From: Terriglobia bacterium | GTDB taxonomy: Bacteria; Acidobacteriota; Terriglobia; Terriglobales; Acidobacteriaceae | Reading direction: 5' to 3' | NCBI GenBank assembly: GCA_020072645.1 | Contig: JAIQGK010000032.1 | Span: forward strand, 1 to 34,458 | Length of the DNA: 34,458 nucleotides | Shown: one piece after another, positions 12,901 through 17,320 of the stretch | Position numbering within the stretch: position 1 is the first letter of the stretch | How the letters are laid out: each line of letters begins with the position of its first letter | Notes under the pieces: model-generated | Told to the model about the DNA's origin: nothing | Databases searched by the model: none | The model's input: the letters and a program-made list of their open reading frames with translations, nothing else | Translations under genes and position numbers: made by a program

Positions 12901-13635
12901 AGCCAGTGACGCAGTAAGTTCCACAGGCAAGCTACCACTATGGCGGATGAAGGTACGCGATCTTACGGGCGGTTTGCCGGAGAGCGTAACGGCATTGGGA
13001 CGGGCACTGAGAGCTGCCAGCCAGTACTCGCGATCACGGCTGCGTCCAATGCGGTGATATTTTTCTTCTTCATCAAGCAGACCAAGAGAAGATTGGAAAG
13101 TACACGGCGGAACGGCGCGGGCCTGCGCAAGCGAGGAATATATTTCCGCCGCGCGTTTGGCAATCAGTGCGCCGCCAAAACCATCCATGCAGAGGTGGTG
13201 ATAACGTACGTACCAAAAAAAGCGATCCAGGCCGACACGAAGCAACGCATAAAAAAACAGCGGATCCCGATTGGGCTGGACGGGGCGCGTAAGATCTTCG
13301 CGCATCCATGCATCTGCAGCTGCGAACGGCCCGGCCTGCGAGCTGAGGTCAATAAAGGGCAAGTCCCAATCTGAGAAGGGCGCGATGGACTGTCGAGCCC
13401 CTTCGGCTCGCGAAAAAATGCGTAAACGCAAACAATCGCACTCATTCACCACCTGGCGCAACGCCAATGCAAAAAGGTCTGGACGAAGAGGCCCGCGAAT
13501 ATCAACATACTCAGCAATACTGAAGGCGGGACTTGCGGGATCGATCGCCTGCGCGATCCAGATGCCCGACTGGGCATCCGAAAGTTGGAACTCCTGAGCG
13601 GAATAAACTGGATTCACCTGCGGCTCCAAAGACAA
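943..13635 (-). CDS. Multimodular nonribosomal peptide synthetase (C-A-T-C-A-T-C-T-E-C-A-T)
   Basis: A 4,230-residue NRPS assembles a peptide on phosphopantetheinyl carrier (T) domains. Four condensation domains carry HHxxxDG motifs: HHLCMDG (residues 146-152), HHIVADG, HHIAGDG and HHLILDG. Three adenylation domains carry YTSGSTG, YRTGDL and GK(I/V)(D/N)R motifs. Four T domains carry LGGHS or LGGDS, and one epimerization domain carries HHLAVDG and EGHGRE. There is no thioesterase, so synthesis continues on the next subunit, which overlaps by 4 bases. The acidic C-terminus (EASLDEEVFEEEEI) is a plausible docking peptide for that subunit. The first codon of the open frame is TTG at 13635 with no ribosome-binding site. 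A GTG at 13617 (residue 7) has GGAG six bases upstream and may be the true start; an in-frame TAA at 13672-13674 rules out longer forms. The upstream 10-codon ORF is in the same frame. The product is unknown. Confidence 0.95.
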   Translation of the reverse strand: MSLEPQVNPVYSAQEFQLSDAQSGIWIAQAIDPASPAFSIAEYVDIRGPLRPDLFALALRQVVNECDCLRLRIFSRAEGARQSIAPFSDWDLPFIDLSSQAGPFAAADAWMREDLTRPVQPNRDPLFFYALLRVGLDRFFWYVRYHHLCMDGFGGALIAKRAAEIYSSLAQARAVPPCTFQSSLGLLDEEEKYHRIGRSRDREYWLAALSARPNAVTLSGKPPVRSRTFIRHSGSLPVELTASLASMGRTLGASLAQVIETAAALYLHRLTGAEDVILGLPLTARVGRKMRSIPGMVSNILPLRITFAHSGTFADLVTQVVKRKAEIIRHQRYRADDLRRDLGLQPSDPDIYGLLVNVMSFDYDLNFTGCETATHNLSNGPVDEFAIAVYDRQEGSDLRIDFDANPAHYTLDEVAAHQQRFIALLHQLVSPGLPLHAYGLLLPGELDTVVSSFNANTHAVAETTLPQLMEAQVARTPDLTAVVFGESFLTYAELNARANRLARHLVAMEIGPEALVGIALERSLELVIAIVATLKSGAAYLPLDPDYPQARIEHMVRDAAPRVVLTNQATLARLPQVSDCEFKSVEEAEFQQLLQSLPTHNLSDAERTSILLPQHPAYAIYTSGSTGTPKGAVNTHQGIVNRLLWMQAQYGLTADDRVLQKTPFSFDVSVWEFLWPLIQGSSLVLAKPGGHRDPAYLASLINEQQVTTVHFVPSMLSVFLEEPLAATCNSLRRVICSGEALHGDVQEKFVRVLNAALHNLYGPTEASVDVTFWECLREAEVYNIPIGRPIWNTRMYVLDRFLHPLPVGVAGELYIGGIGLARGYLNRPSLTAERFTADPFSASGSRMYRTGDLARWQRDGTLEFLGRADQQVKIRGFRIELGEIETSLTAQAEINQAIVIARENGASGKQLVAYIVLAGEKPFDLPDLHRRLAERLPRHMLPAAIVVLPALPLTPNGKIDRRALPAPEWRGNSNAPPRTPEEEILCHIFGEVLSLERIGIHDSFFDLGGHSLTAMQLLSRIHATFGIDLPARSLFDSPTVAQLAIQLGAFEKDNLLTGPQPRPERLPVSFSQQRLWFIDQLEGSSAQYHIPEALRIRGDLDVTALESAVNAMIERHESLRTCFAQIDGEPTQIICPHLTLDVPLIDLTAFDSQQQQKELNAALHKEWEEPFDLTHGALLRAKLIKLSAQEHIFLRTFHHIVADGWSEEIFDREFAEMYAALREGRRPALPPLPLQYADYVLWQRSAATEPRRSAALEYWSKQLLQAPDQLDLPRDRPRPTRQSFSGELLHLTFPEEPLSALENLARRNDCTLYMALVAAFSVLLQRYSGQNDILIGTPVANRPEPRLEKVIGYFSSAIVMRMQLDPDQSFTDLLKQARTTALDAYRHQDVPFEQLAREAQHGLNYPPVFQVMFALQNAPASMHALPGLQVEPVMDDQPRVRLDLELYAWQRDKRLELCWLYNRDLFDRWRIEQMAGDFGRLLGSVIAEPNVALHRLQMISAADRHRLLVEWNQTTVGYSQKSCVHNLFEEQAAKTPLAVAAELAEQRVTYGELEHHANQLAHHLAKLGVRPDVRVGICMERSLELLVALLGVLKAGGAYVPLDPAYPQERLAYMLEDSDAGILLIQSTLLSNLPNSHARVIALDADWNRIEQEPHHRPQVEVRSENLAYIIYTSGSTGQPKGVAVEHRQVCNQLFWAGEALSLTAADCVLQKASFSFDASILEIFLPLAYGSRIAIAAPGGERDTDYLLQLAIGKSVSYVDLAPSLLDALLDHPRIQQWTSLRIISSGAEALKPELSDIFYQKLSAKLWNTYGPTETTVQSTYAKSVPQARTVPIGKPVANTSLYVLDGRLDPVPVGVAGELYIGGAGVTRGYWNRPALTAEKFIADPFVSVPGKRLYRTGDLVRWLPDGNLEFLGRVDHQVKIRGFRIELGEIESALRSHDGVADAIVTVQERGSVRQLAAYVIARQFDSGLETDLAETLQKHLRRSLPAYMVPGVISVLSAWPLTPSGKVDRRVLSSLSQNGGEQQLPRTPEEEVLCAVFADVLGAERVGIHDNFFELGGHSLLAAKLVSRVRAALGKEVSIRALFESPTVAELVERLDEDRLSEDQTVRPALIAKVRSERVPLSYAQQRLWFLYQMEGAGATYNIPLALRLQGDLNTTALEQALGDVAERHEALRTVFPQEEGVPYQKVLSGEEARPEITLESIKESELSERLREAAGVGMELELELPLRAWLFRLAEGEGRSYVLLLVLHHIAGDGWSLNPLARDLEEAYRARIKKQAPEWEPLPVQYGDYTLWQRELLGSESDPESVISRQLEYWKKALEGMPEELALPADRTRPAVMSYRGGTVALELDAELHQGLRTLARRSGASLFMVLQAGVAALLSRLGVGEDIPIGTVVAGRSEAELEELVGFFVNTLVLRTDLSGDPTFTELIERVRRFALEAYSHQEVPFERLVEAVQPARSQSRHPLFQVVLVLQNAPEAKLDLPGMNIQQVIVSTHQAQFDLAFTLNETFDSAGNAVGVAGTLEYSFDLFDPQTAANLAAALVHMLREISREPKVRLRQLEPSFGLQDQQSHASQVPSEAVTLSNKPAVTIAGRIGSRPRQRENKRLPRTPREQTFCRLFAELLSLEQVGANENFFHLGGDSILSIQLISKGRKMGLLLSPRDIFQHQTPEALALAARAVTSDPATTSIDEDGTLLPTPIIQALFEQGSAFKRFHQSVLLQVPADLLEADLVRLLQLLIDQHGSLRLRLGVNNDLQIAPRGWVQARDCVTIVHSASSTESGKAAALAAERHLDPQAGRMVHAVWFRGNSRLLLMIHHLAVDGVSWRILLSDLAAAWGAMVRGEAPMFEPEATPFRRWAQYLSERANHQSVLSELDYWKGALSGAPLLPGRLLEPAKDNIASAGNLRVSLPVDLTTALLTSVLEAFHAQINDVLLTALALASFQWRRFYSATNDRTMTIDLEGHGREPMDSGFDLSRTVGWFTSVFPVRLDLQDTNSDIDLHEFTARRSGLGRALKLIKDQLHAIPNRGLHYGLLRYLNSESERHLSALPTPQLAFNYLGRFAAQEGALWLPTGDDAGFGGGADPEMPLLHLVEIDAVVADGSEGSRLTANFNWAKNHLEESAVRELAVLWQRALESIVHYAGQRGNGGHSASDFPLVSLSLGQVEQIEAALPSIVDILPLSPLQEGLLFHSLYATGEDVYTVQTNLEFEGEIFPGQLKQAIEVLLVRYPNLRVSIYREGLEQPVQVVPAAVDLPWRQVDLSMLDKEAQGLRCAEIVSAERRKGFIFSSGPLLRFVLVRLAPERHVLVFTNHHLILDGWSTPVLIGEMLELYSNGINLDALPRVRPYTDYLAWLKTQDHSAALAVWKNYLGELESPTIMASQLQDARQAETLIPASWRHDLSLELTAALNAKARERGLTLNTVLQGLWAVLLARLSNRNDVVFGITVSGRSPELAGIEQMVGLFINTVPLRVRMQPGECFVDVLARIQKSQSETLNVYHLGLSEIQHESGFEQLFDTIFVFENYPLDRSLLERSFGGLRISDVEMRDGAHYPLALMIAPDDRLHVRLDYDPARFTAEDAGKIASRFIRLLESAATRPDAPWHQLDLFMDGERRAVLDEFNNTLLPLPSTTMAEIFEKSAAHAPQSIAIVQGEFSMSYGELNRHANRLAHCLIEKGIGPESLVGVSIDRSADMVAAIIAIWKAGAAYLPLDSEYPRARLEHMLKDAMPKLVLTESKLQLRLPQIAGVEFFALDAPEVAAAMKRASERNTNRPVLPQHPAYVIYTSGSTGIPKGVVVTHQGIPSLAASQAERLKLTEQSRILQFASLNFDASFWECLMALSTGATLVLPEQQREGAALYELLVSQKVTHALLPVPVLASLEEFDTLPLQCLMNGGEALSGGAVTRWSAGLRMINAYGPTETTVCATIGLPLSGSANPPIGSPICNTRVYVLDSNLEPVPFGVAGELYISGAGLARGYLNRPALAAERFIANPYAIDPGARMYRTGDLGRWREDGMLDFVGRADEQIKIRGFRIELGEIESALRSLPEIAEAAVALKEDASSGRQLVAYLVPSNGALPEHSALRRRLNERLPAHMLPSDFMPIEKLPRSPNGKINRAALPVWARQSSNIRAPRSQEETALCAMFAEVLRRGQVGVEDDFFALGGDSLSAMRLVGRVCSAFGVALSLRDFYSASTVGGLANLIQAIQFTAAPMQAGEASLDEEVFEEEEI
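946..4180 (-). other. NRPS module 4: DCL-type C, A (hydrophobic/aromatic?), T, acidic docking tail
   Basis: The C domain opens DILPLSPLQEGLLFHSLY, the hallmark of DCL domains, which accept a D-configured donor. That fits its position directly after the E domain. The active site is NHHLILDGWS. The A domain (about residues 3630-4110) has YVIYTSGSTGIPKG, MYRTGDLGRW and NGKINR. Its pocket reads FDASFWECL, ALLPVPVL, MNGGEAL and AYGPTETTVCAT, giving D-A-W-A-M-G-A-V-C-(K). That resembles codes for bulky hydrophobic or aromatic residues, but no single amino acid is certain. The T domain has FFALGGDSLSAM, and the protein ends in an acidic stretch suited to docking with the TubC-type domain of the next subunit. 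Confidence 0.75.
4190..7290 (-). other. NRPS module 3: C-T-E with no adenylation domain
   Basis: The C domain (about residues 2123-2540; SYAQQRLWFL, HHIAGDGWS) is followed by a linker of about 60 residues rich in Ser, Gln and Arg. It then passes straight to a T domain (about 2605-2680; FFHLGGDSILSIQLI) and an epimerization domain (about 2695-3148). The E domain is recognisable by HHLAVDGVSWRILL, EGHGRE, VGWFTSVFP and FNYLGRF. No YTSGSTG, GPTE or RTGD motif occurs between C and T, so the A domain of about 500 residues is missing. The LGGDS variant is typical of T domains that serve E domains. The residue here must be loaded by another A domain, or the module is non-elongating. Confidence 0.8.
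6426..7198. repeat. Repeat copy B: matching C-domain segment in module 3
   Basis: This is the partner of 1-773 and encodes most of the third C domain. Here the coding sequence continues past 7198 into a normal C-domain start containing the SYAQQRLWFL motif, which copy A lacks. The mix of near-identical and divergent patches looks like recombination or gene conversion between C domains. Confidence 0.9.
7310..10450 (-). other. NRPS module 2: C, A of unclear specificity, T
   Basis: The C domain (about residues 1065-1510) has the LCL-like opening SFSQQRLWFIDQLEG and the active site FHHIVADGWS. The A domain (about 1525-2018) has YIIYTSGSTGQPKG, RLYRTGDLVRW and SGKVDRR, so it looks complete. Its pocket segment reads FDASILEIF, followed by YVDLAPSLL, SSGAEAL and TYGPTETTVQS. 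This gives a partial code D-A-L-D-?-?-T-V-Q-(K) that I cannot match to a known amino acid. The T domain (about 2030-2098) has FFELGGHSLLAAK. The module is intact, but its substrate cannot be named. Confidence 0.7.
10490..13590 (-). other. NRPS module 1: EntF-like C, serine-type A, T
   Basis: The N-terminal C domain (about residues 15-445) opens LSDAQSGIWIAQAID, close to the opening of EntF/DhbF, whose first C domain joins an aryl-acid starter to the first amino acid. The A domain (about 460-957) has core sequences FDVSVWEF, VHFVPSML, VICSGEAL and LYGPTEASVDV. From these I read the specificity code as D-V-W-H-I-S-L-V-D-(K), one position away from the EntF serine code D-V-W-H-F-S-L-V-D-K. The T domain (about 973-1045) has FFDLGGHSL. 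Serine activation is therefore likely. An acyl or aryl cap is inferred only from C-domain similarity, because no aryl-AMP ligase lies in the window. Confidence 0.75.
13615..13627 (-). promoter_or_regulatory. Ribosome-binding site and probable GTG start of the NRPS
   Basis: On the minus strand GGAG (13627-13624) sits six bases before GTG (13617-13615). The TTG at 13635 has no such site. The GTG also overlaps, as GTGA, the stop of a short upstream frame that begins at ATG 13670 and is rich in Phe and Arg codons. This suggests that translation of the two may be coupled. Confidence 0.45.
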
Positions 13636-13671
13636 AGGACACGAGCGGCGCGCGCAAAAAAGAAAAACATC

Positions 13672-13704
13672 TTATAACGCCGTAACGAAGATTAGAGAAC
13701 TCAT
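13672..13704 (-). CDS. Possible 10-residue leader peptide upstream of the NRPS
   Basis: The ATG at 13704 is preceded by a strong ribosome-binding site, GGAGAG (13716-13711), with a 6-base spacer. It encodes MSSLIFVTAL and then TAA. The frame is the same as that of the NRPS, so it is either a short leader peptide or the former NRPS start cut off by a stop codon. A second tiny frame (ATG at 13670, MFFFFARAARVLCLW...) follows and ends at the NRPS GTG. No homology can be assessed at this length. Confidence 0.3.
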   Translation of the reverse strand: MSSLIFVTAL

Positions 13705-14147
13705 ATTTTTCTCTCCGATAAATGGAACAGCGTTTCCCCTCAACCTAGAAAATCCCATAAGAGAGAAAGTGAAACCATTGCTCTGCTTTGAGCAAATAAT
13801 TTAAGTTTTGCAAGGCGTCCTGGAGCGGAATTTCGTCCGAAGGGCTTGCTTCAACTGTGCTATTTCAGAAGGCGCGTGGCGCCTAAATCAGGCTTGAAGT
13901 TGCCAGTTTTCTGACTGTCCCTAGCCCTGCCGTATCGGCCTGGCTTAAACACACATTCAAATTTCTCTTTTGCTTTCCGTTTCCGTTAGTTTAAACATCC
14001 ACCGCATTCAGTTGCAAGAAGTCTCCGGAGTTTTTCCAGGTGCTGAACCCGAATTTATTTGAAAATAAATATGAGAGAGATGTTCTCAGATCGAAGTAAA
14101 TACCTTTAAATCAAAGAAGATCTTTCGGGTGGAACTCGCACCCAACT
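13705..14147. other. Non-coding region upstream of the NRPS
   Basis: About 440 bases without a convincing gene, AT-richer than the NRPS. It presumably holds the NRPS promoter, but I could not pick a clear -35/-10 pair. An AT-rich palindrome lies at 14053-14070. Confidence 0.5.
14053..14070. repeat. AT-rich palindrome (ATTTATTT-GA-AAATAAAT)
   Basis: Two perfect 8-base arms are separated by GA. It could be a regulator-binding site or simply AT-rich chance. It lies about 430 bases upstream of the NRPS start. Confidence 0.4.
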
Positions 14148-14398
14148 TTACTCGCTTAATTCTTCCGGATCGCCCGCTGCCCTGGCGATAGCTTCTACCC
14201 AAGGTTGAGCAATGCCGTAAATGGACGGAAAACAATTATGACCAAATCGAGTTTAGGAAAGCGTTCAAACAGCTCCTGGGCTTCCAGACCACTGTGTGCC
14301 GTAAGAATGTTAAATTTCGCAGTCTCAAGAAGCAGCTTCCTTACAGAAAGGGCCTCTCCTGGTTCCGGCTCTGCCACCAGCAGTGTTGGCCTTGTCAT
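14148..14398 (-). pseudogene. Truncated/frameshifted response-regulator receiver-like protein
   Basis: From the ATG at 14398 the frame reads MTRPTLLVAEPEPGEALSVR, then an alpha/beta pattern typical of a receiver domain (ILTAHSGLEAQELFERFPKLDLVII). It stops at 14195 after 67 residues, about half a normal receiver of 120. The canonical acidic pair and phospho-acceptor Asp are not clearly conserved. Downstream, a different frame gives a protein-like tail (PWVEAIARAAGDPEE) ending at 14148, which suggests one or more frameshifts. It is read in the direction of the NRPS, about 500 bases upstream. It is probably a decayed gene; a short functional protein is possible. Confidence 0.45.
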
Positions 14399-14594
14399 AA
14401 TTCAGGTTGATGAATTCCCCCTACCTGGGGTTGGTGCGCAACGGTAGGATTTTCAGCGTTGATTTCGGTATTCAGGCATCAAATCTTCAGCTCCAATCCA
14501 GTAGAGCAGCAGACCGAATTTTGCGTCATTCGGTGTGACACCGTCCTTACGCCAGGCGCACCGGATGCATCGAATAACCTTGAAGGAGAAAAGC

Positions 14595-14879
14595 ATGCAG
14601 AAATTCTGGATTTTGGTGTGTACGGTTTTGCTTGGCAGCGCCTTGACATTTTCTCAGGCCACGAGCAACGCCGGCGGCGGGCAAACCAGCAGCCCCGGAA
14701 CAGGACAGCCCGGCACAGGCAACGTGCCAGGAACGGGGACCGGCCAAGGCAGCGGCGCTGAAATTCCTGCAACGGCGCAATCTAAAACCAAATCCCACAA
14801 GAAGAACACGCGCAAGCACCACAAAAAGAACGCAAAGAGCAAGTCGGGATCCGATGCGGGCACTGCATCCCCAAAATAA
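14595..14879 (+). CDS. Small secreted Gly/Pro- and Lys-rich protein
   Basis: A 94-residue protein starts at the ATG at 14595, preceded by AAGGAG (14583-14588) at a 6-base spacing. Residues 1-21 (MQKFWILVCTVLLGSALTFSQA) form a typical signal peptide. The middle repeats Gly-Thr-Gly/Pro patterns (PGTGQPGTGNVPGTGTGQG), and the C-terminal third is strongly basic (KSHKKNTRKHHKKNAKSKSG). No catalytic motif is visible. It is likely a periplasmic or cell-envelope protein that binds acidic polymers, which is inference from composition only. Confidence 0.65.
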   Translation: MQKFWILVCTVLLGSALTFSQATSNAGGGQTSSPGTGQPGTGNVPGTGTGQGSGAEIPATAQSKTKSHKKNTRKHHKKNAKSKSGSDAGTASPK

Positions 14880-15303
14880 CGTCGTCATTAGAGAAGCTGG
14901 ATGGAAATCCAGCCGACTGATGGTCGATGACCGGACAAACCCGGCAGTTTTGCATTACTGGGTTGCACATGTAATGTGGAGCATCTTAATATTGATAGTG
15001 GGATTCGTTACGGTTTCTGAATATGAAGCAAGAGCCCGAGCGTTTTTGGCATGTTCGATCAGTTCAGAACCCTCTCTTGCGTGAATCTTATTGTCTCTCC
15101 TGCTTTAAGTTTGTGGGTGCAAGCAAAAATGGCTTGAACCTTCGGCTGGTTGAGTTTGCTCACCAGTTGAGCTGCAGGCCCTCTGCCGACAAAAAGACCC
15201 TTGACACAGGGACCGAGTAGTTCGATGGGCCGTGTCGATATCGGCAGATCCGCTGTTCCTTTTAGCCGCTAAAACTCGAGCCCTTATTGCCACCTCCGCC
15301 TAC
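14880..15303. other. Intergenic region with no recognised gene
   Basis: About 420 bases between the small secreted protein and the stop of the M61-type peptidase. Open frames here lack family resemblance or a ribosome-binding site. A perfect TTTTAGC-C-GCTAAAA palindrome lies at 15260-15274, just downstream of the peptidase stop; it has no following T-run and is a weak terminator candidate. Confidence 0.5.
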
Positions 15304-17211
15304 TCACTTCGCTAACGGCTTGATAATCTCACTCAGCACGTCCGGCTTTGATTCATCGCGCACCAGGTGAGCATACTTTTCGCCGTCGTGATAGTTGAGT
15401 GTGAAGGTTTTGTAATAATCGCCGTTCATCACCAGCAGTTCCAGGTTCGGTCCATTTCCCTTCCCTGCTTTAAGCGCGTCGCGCAGAATGTCAGGGTTGA
15501 ACTTTCTGCCATTCACGGCCACCAGCGTGGTTCCGGGCGCAACCCCGGCCTTCCACGCGGGACTGTCCGCGATCACGTCTTTAATACCGCCCTTGTCATC
15601 GAGTGAAAGTCCAATGGAGAAGCGAGCGTCCACGGCGTCGCGGACTTTTTCCATGTCTTTGGTGAACTCGCTGGGATTGTCGTCATACACCAGCTTCCAG
15701 CCGCCATTGGTGATGCCGCCCAGCGGAGCGCCAGGGCCGTAAGTGTCCAGCCGATCGCGCAGGAATTTTGCCCAGTCGTATGGCGTGACTTCATTCAGCG
15801 TTTTCACCACATCGTCAAACGTGTAAGTAATCACCTTGGGTGGAGTGTTGCCGCCACCGTGGAAGATGCGGCAGAAATCGTTCATCGACTTCTGGCCTTT
15901 GGTCTGCTGCCGGATAATTGTGTCGGCTTCCAGCCAGATCAGGAATCCCTCAGGATAGTAGTCCACGCTGCGGCGCCAGCTTTCAAACTCCGGCGCTGCG
16001 CCGTAGAGGAGCTGCGCGGCATCGGCGGTGTCTTGCAGCGGACGCCATGAACGGCCTGGCGTATGGTCAAGTGCAGCGGCGGTTTCCGCAGTTTCATCCA
16101 GGAATTGCTGTTTGGTCCACAGGCCTGAACGCGGCGCAAGAATATCGCCAAGATATTGCGTGAGTCCTTCATACACCCAGAGCAGATCGCCTTCCATCGG
16201 AAGCTGATAATCGGGCGTTGCCAGTCCTTTGGGACGGCGATATTTGCCGTTCCAGGAATGCGTCATCTCGTGCGGCAACAAACTGGCCGCAAGCCAGCGC
16301 GCATCGTCATCGATCATCGTCCGCTCGGCCACACGATCGTCGCTTGATTCGTGATGTTCCAGACCGAAGTGCGCCGTGTGATCGCTGAGCGTCAGCAGGA
16401 AATGATAGTCGCGGTAATGCCGCGCGCCGTAGAGTGCGCCAGTTTCAGCGATCAGGCGTTTGTACTCGTCGATGGTCTGCTGCGGCATATCCAAAGCTGC
16501 GTCGCCATCAGCAACTTCGTCAATGTAATGCTGGATCGGCCCTTCAGGCGTGAGCGGAATGCGGCGGAAGTGAGCTCCGGCCAGCACCGGCGAGTCCACC
16601 AGCGTGGTCAGAGATACCTGCTGAAAATTGATTTGCCCTCCGCTCTCACCGGCCACCGGCAATGCGGTGCCATACTTCCAGCCCGCAGGCAGCTTGAGCG
16701 AGGCAACGATCGGGATATCGTCTGTAGGCTTTCCGGGAACATAGAGAACAACCTGGTTCCAACTGAGCATGTTGAGTTGCGTTGTGGCCGAAGCTCCCGA
16801 TGAGAAGCCTTCCGGAGGAGCAGGCATCACCAAATCCAGCTTTGCCTCAAGCGTGCTGACGCCTTGCGGCACCGTGACGTGGATTGTGTACATCTCATCC
16901 AAATCGCGCCGCCATGTCAGCCGCTTTCCGTCGGCGAAGAACTCCAGGCCAGTCAGATCGGTGATCGGGCCAGTGGGGCCATGCTCGCCAGGAATCCATT
17001 TAGGGTAAACAAGTTTTACGTCACCCGCGGCCACCGCAATCTCCATCTGCGCATGCAGGATCTTTTCCGGAGCGTGTGTTGCGTCAACCGATAGCTTGAT
17101 CGGCTGCGCAGGCGGCACACTGGCGGCTGGCTGCGGTTTTTGTTTTTGTGCGACCAGTACAGCACTGAAAAATAAAATGGTTAGAGTAATGCGCCTGAAG
17201 GCAATCAGCAT
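15304..17211 (-). CDS. M61 glycyl-aminopeptidase-type metalloprotease with PDZ region
   Basis: A secreted zinc peptidase of the M61 family (635 residues from the chosen start). The start at the ATG at 17211 has GGAG (17221-17218) six bases upstream and opens directly into a signal peptide (MLIAFRRITLTILFFSAVLV). Longer in-frame starts at 17223 (ATG) and 17238 (TTG) lack this site. The zinc site HEMTHSWN (about residues 314-321) with the downstream glutamate in WVYEGLTQY (about 348) matches HExxH...E. An N-terminal beta-domain (YPKWIPGEHGPTG) precedes the catalytic domain. The C-terminus has a PDZ-like stretch (DVIADSPAWKAGVAPGTTLVAVNGR). It probably trims peptides in the periplasm. It is divergent from the Tiki/ChaN-like gene next door. 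Confidence 0.9.
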   Translation of the reverse strand: MLIAFRRITLTILFFSAVLVAQKQKPQPAASVPPAQPIKLSVDATHAPEKILHAQMEIAVAAGDVKLVYPKWIPGEHGPTGPITDLTGLEFFADGKRLTWRRDLDEMYTIHVTVPQGVSTLEAKLDLVMPAPPEGFSSGASATTQLNMLSWNQVVLYVPGKPTDDIPIVASLKLPAGWKYGTALPVAGESGGQINFQQVSLTTLVDSPVLAGAHFRRIPLTPEGPIQHYIDEVADGDAALDMPQQTIDEYKRLIAETGALYGARHYRDYHFLLTLSDHTAHFGLEHHESSDDRVAERTMIDDDARWLAASLLPHEMTHSWNGKYRRPKGLATPDYQLPMEGDLLWVYEGLTQYLGDILAPRSGLWTKQQFLDETAETAAALDHTPGRSWRPLQDTADAAQLLYGAAPEFESWRRSVDYYPEGFLIWLEADTIIRQQTKGQKSMNDFCRIFHGGGNTPPKVITYTFDDVVKTLNEVTPYDWAKFLRDRLDTYGPGAPLGGITNGGWKLVYDDNPSEFTKDMEKVRDAVDARFSIGLSLDDKGGIKDVIADSPAWKAGVAPGTTLVAVNGRKFNPDILRDALKAGKGNGPNLELLVMNGDYYKTFTLNYHDGEKYAHLVRDESKPDVLSEIIKPLAK

Positions 17212-17320
17212 GAAGTTCTCCATTAGCAAACGCACCAAGGTTAAAGTGCAAAAGGCCCTGAACGCAAGGACAAGAGTTCTATACTATGGCTGCTGAACAA
17301 TCGGGAGGGCTCAAACCAAG

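Noticed and set aside
14854-15084. A 76-codon plus-strand frame after the small secreted protein
   Set aside because: It overlaps the end of a better-supported gene, has no ribosome-binding site and resembles nothing.
15260-15274. Palindrome TTTTAGC-C-GCTAAAA downstream of the M61-type peptidase
   Set aside because: The stem is AT-rich with a one-base loop and has no T-run, so it is not a convincing terminator.
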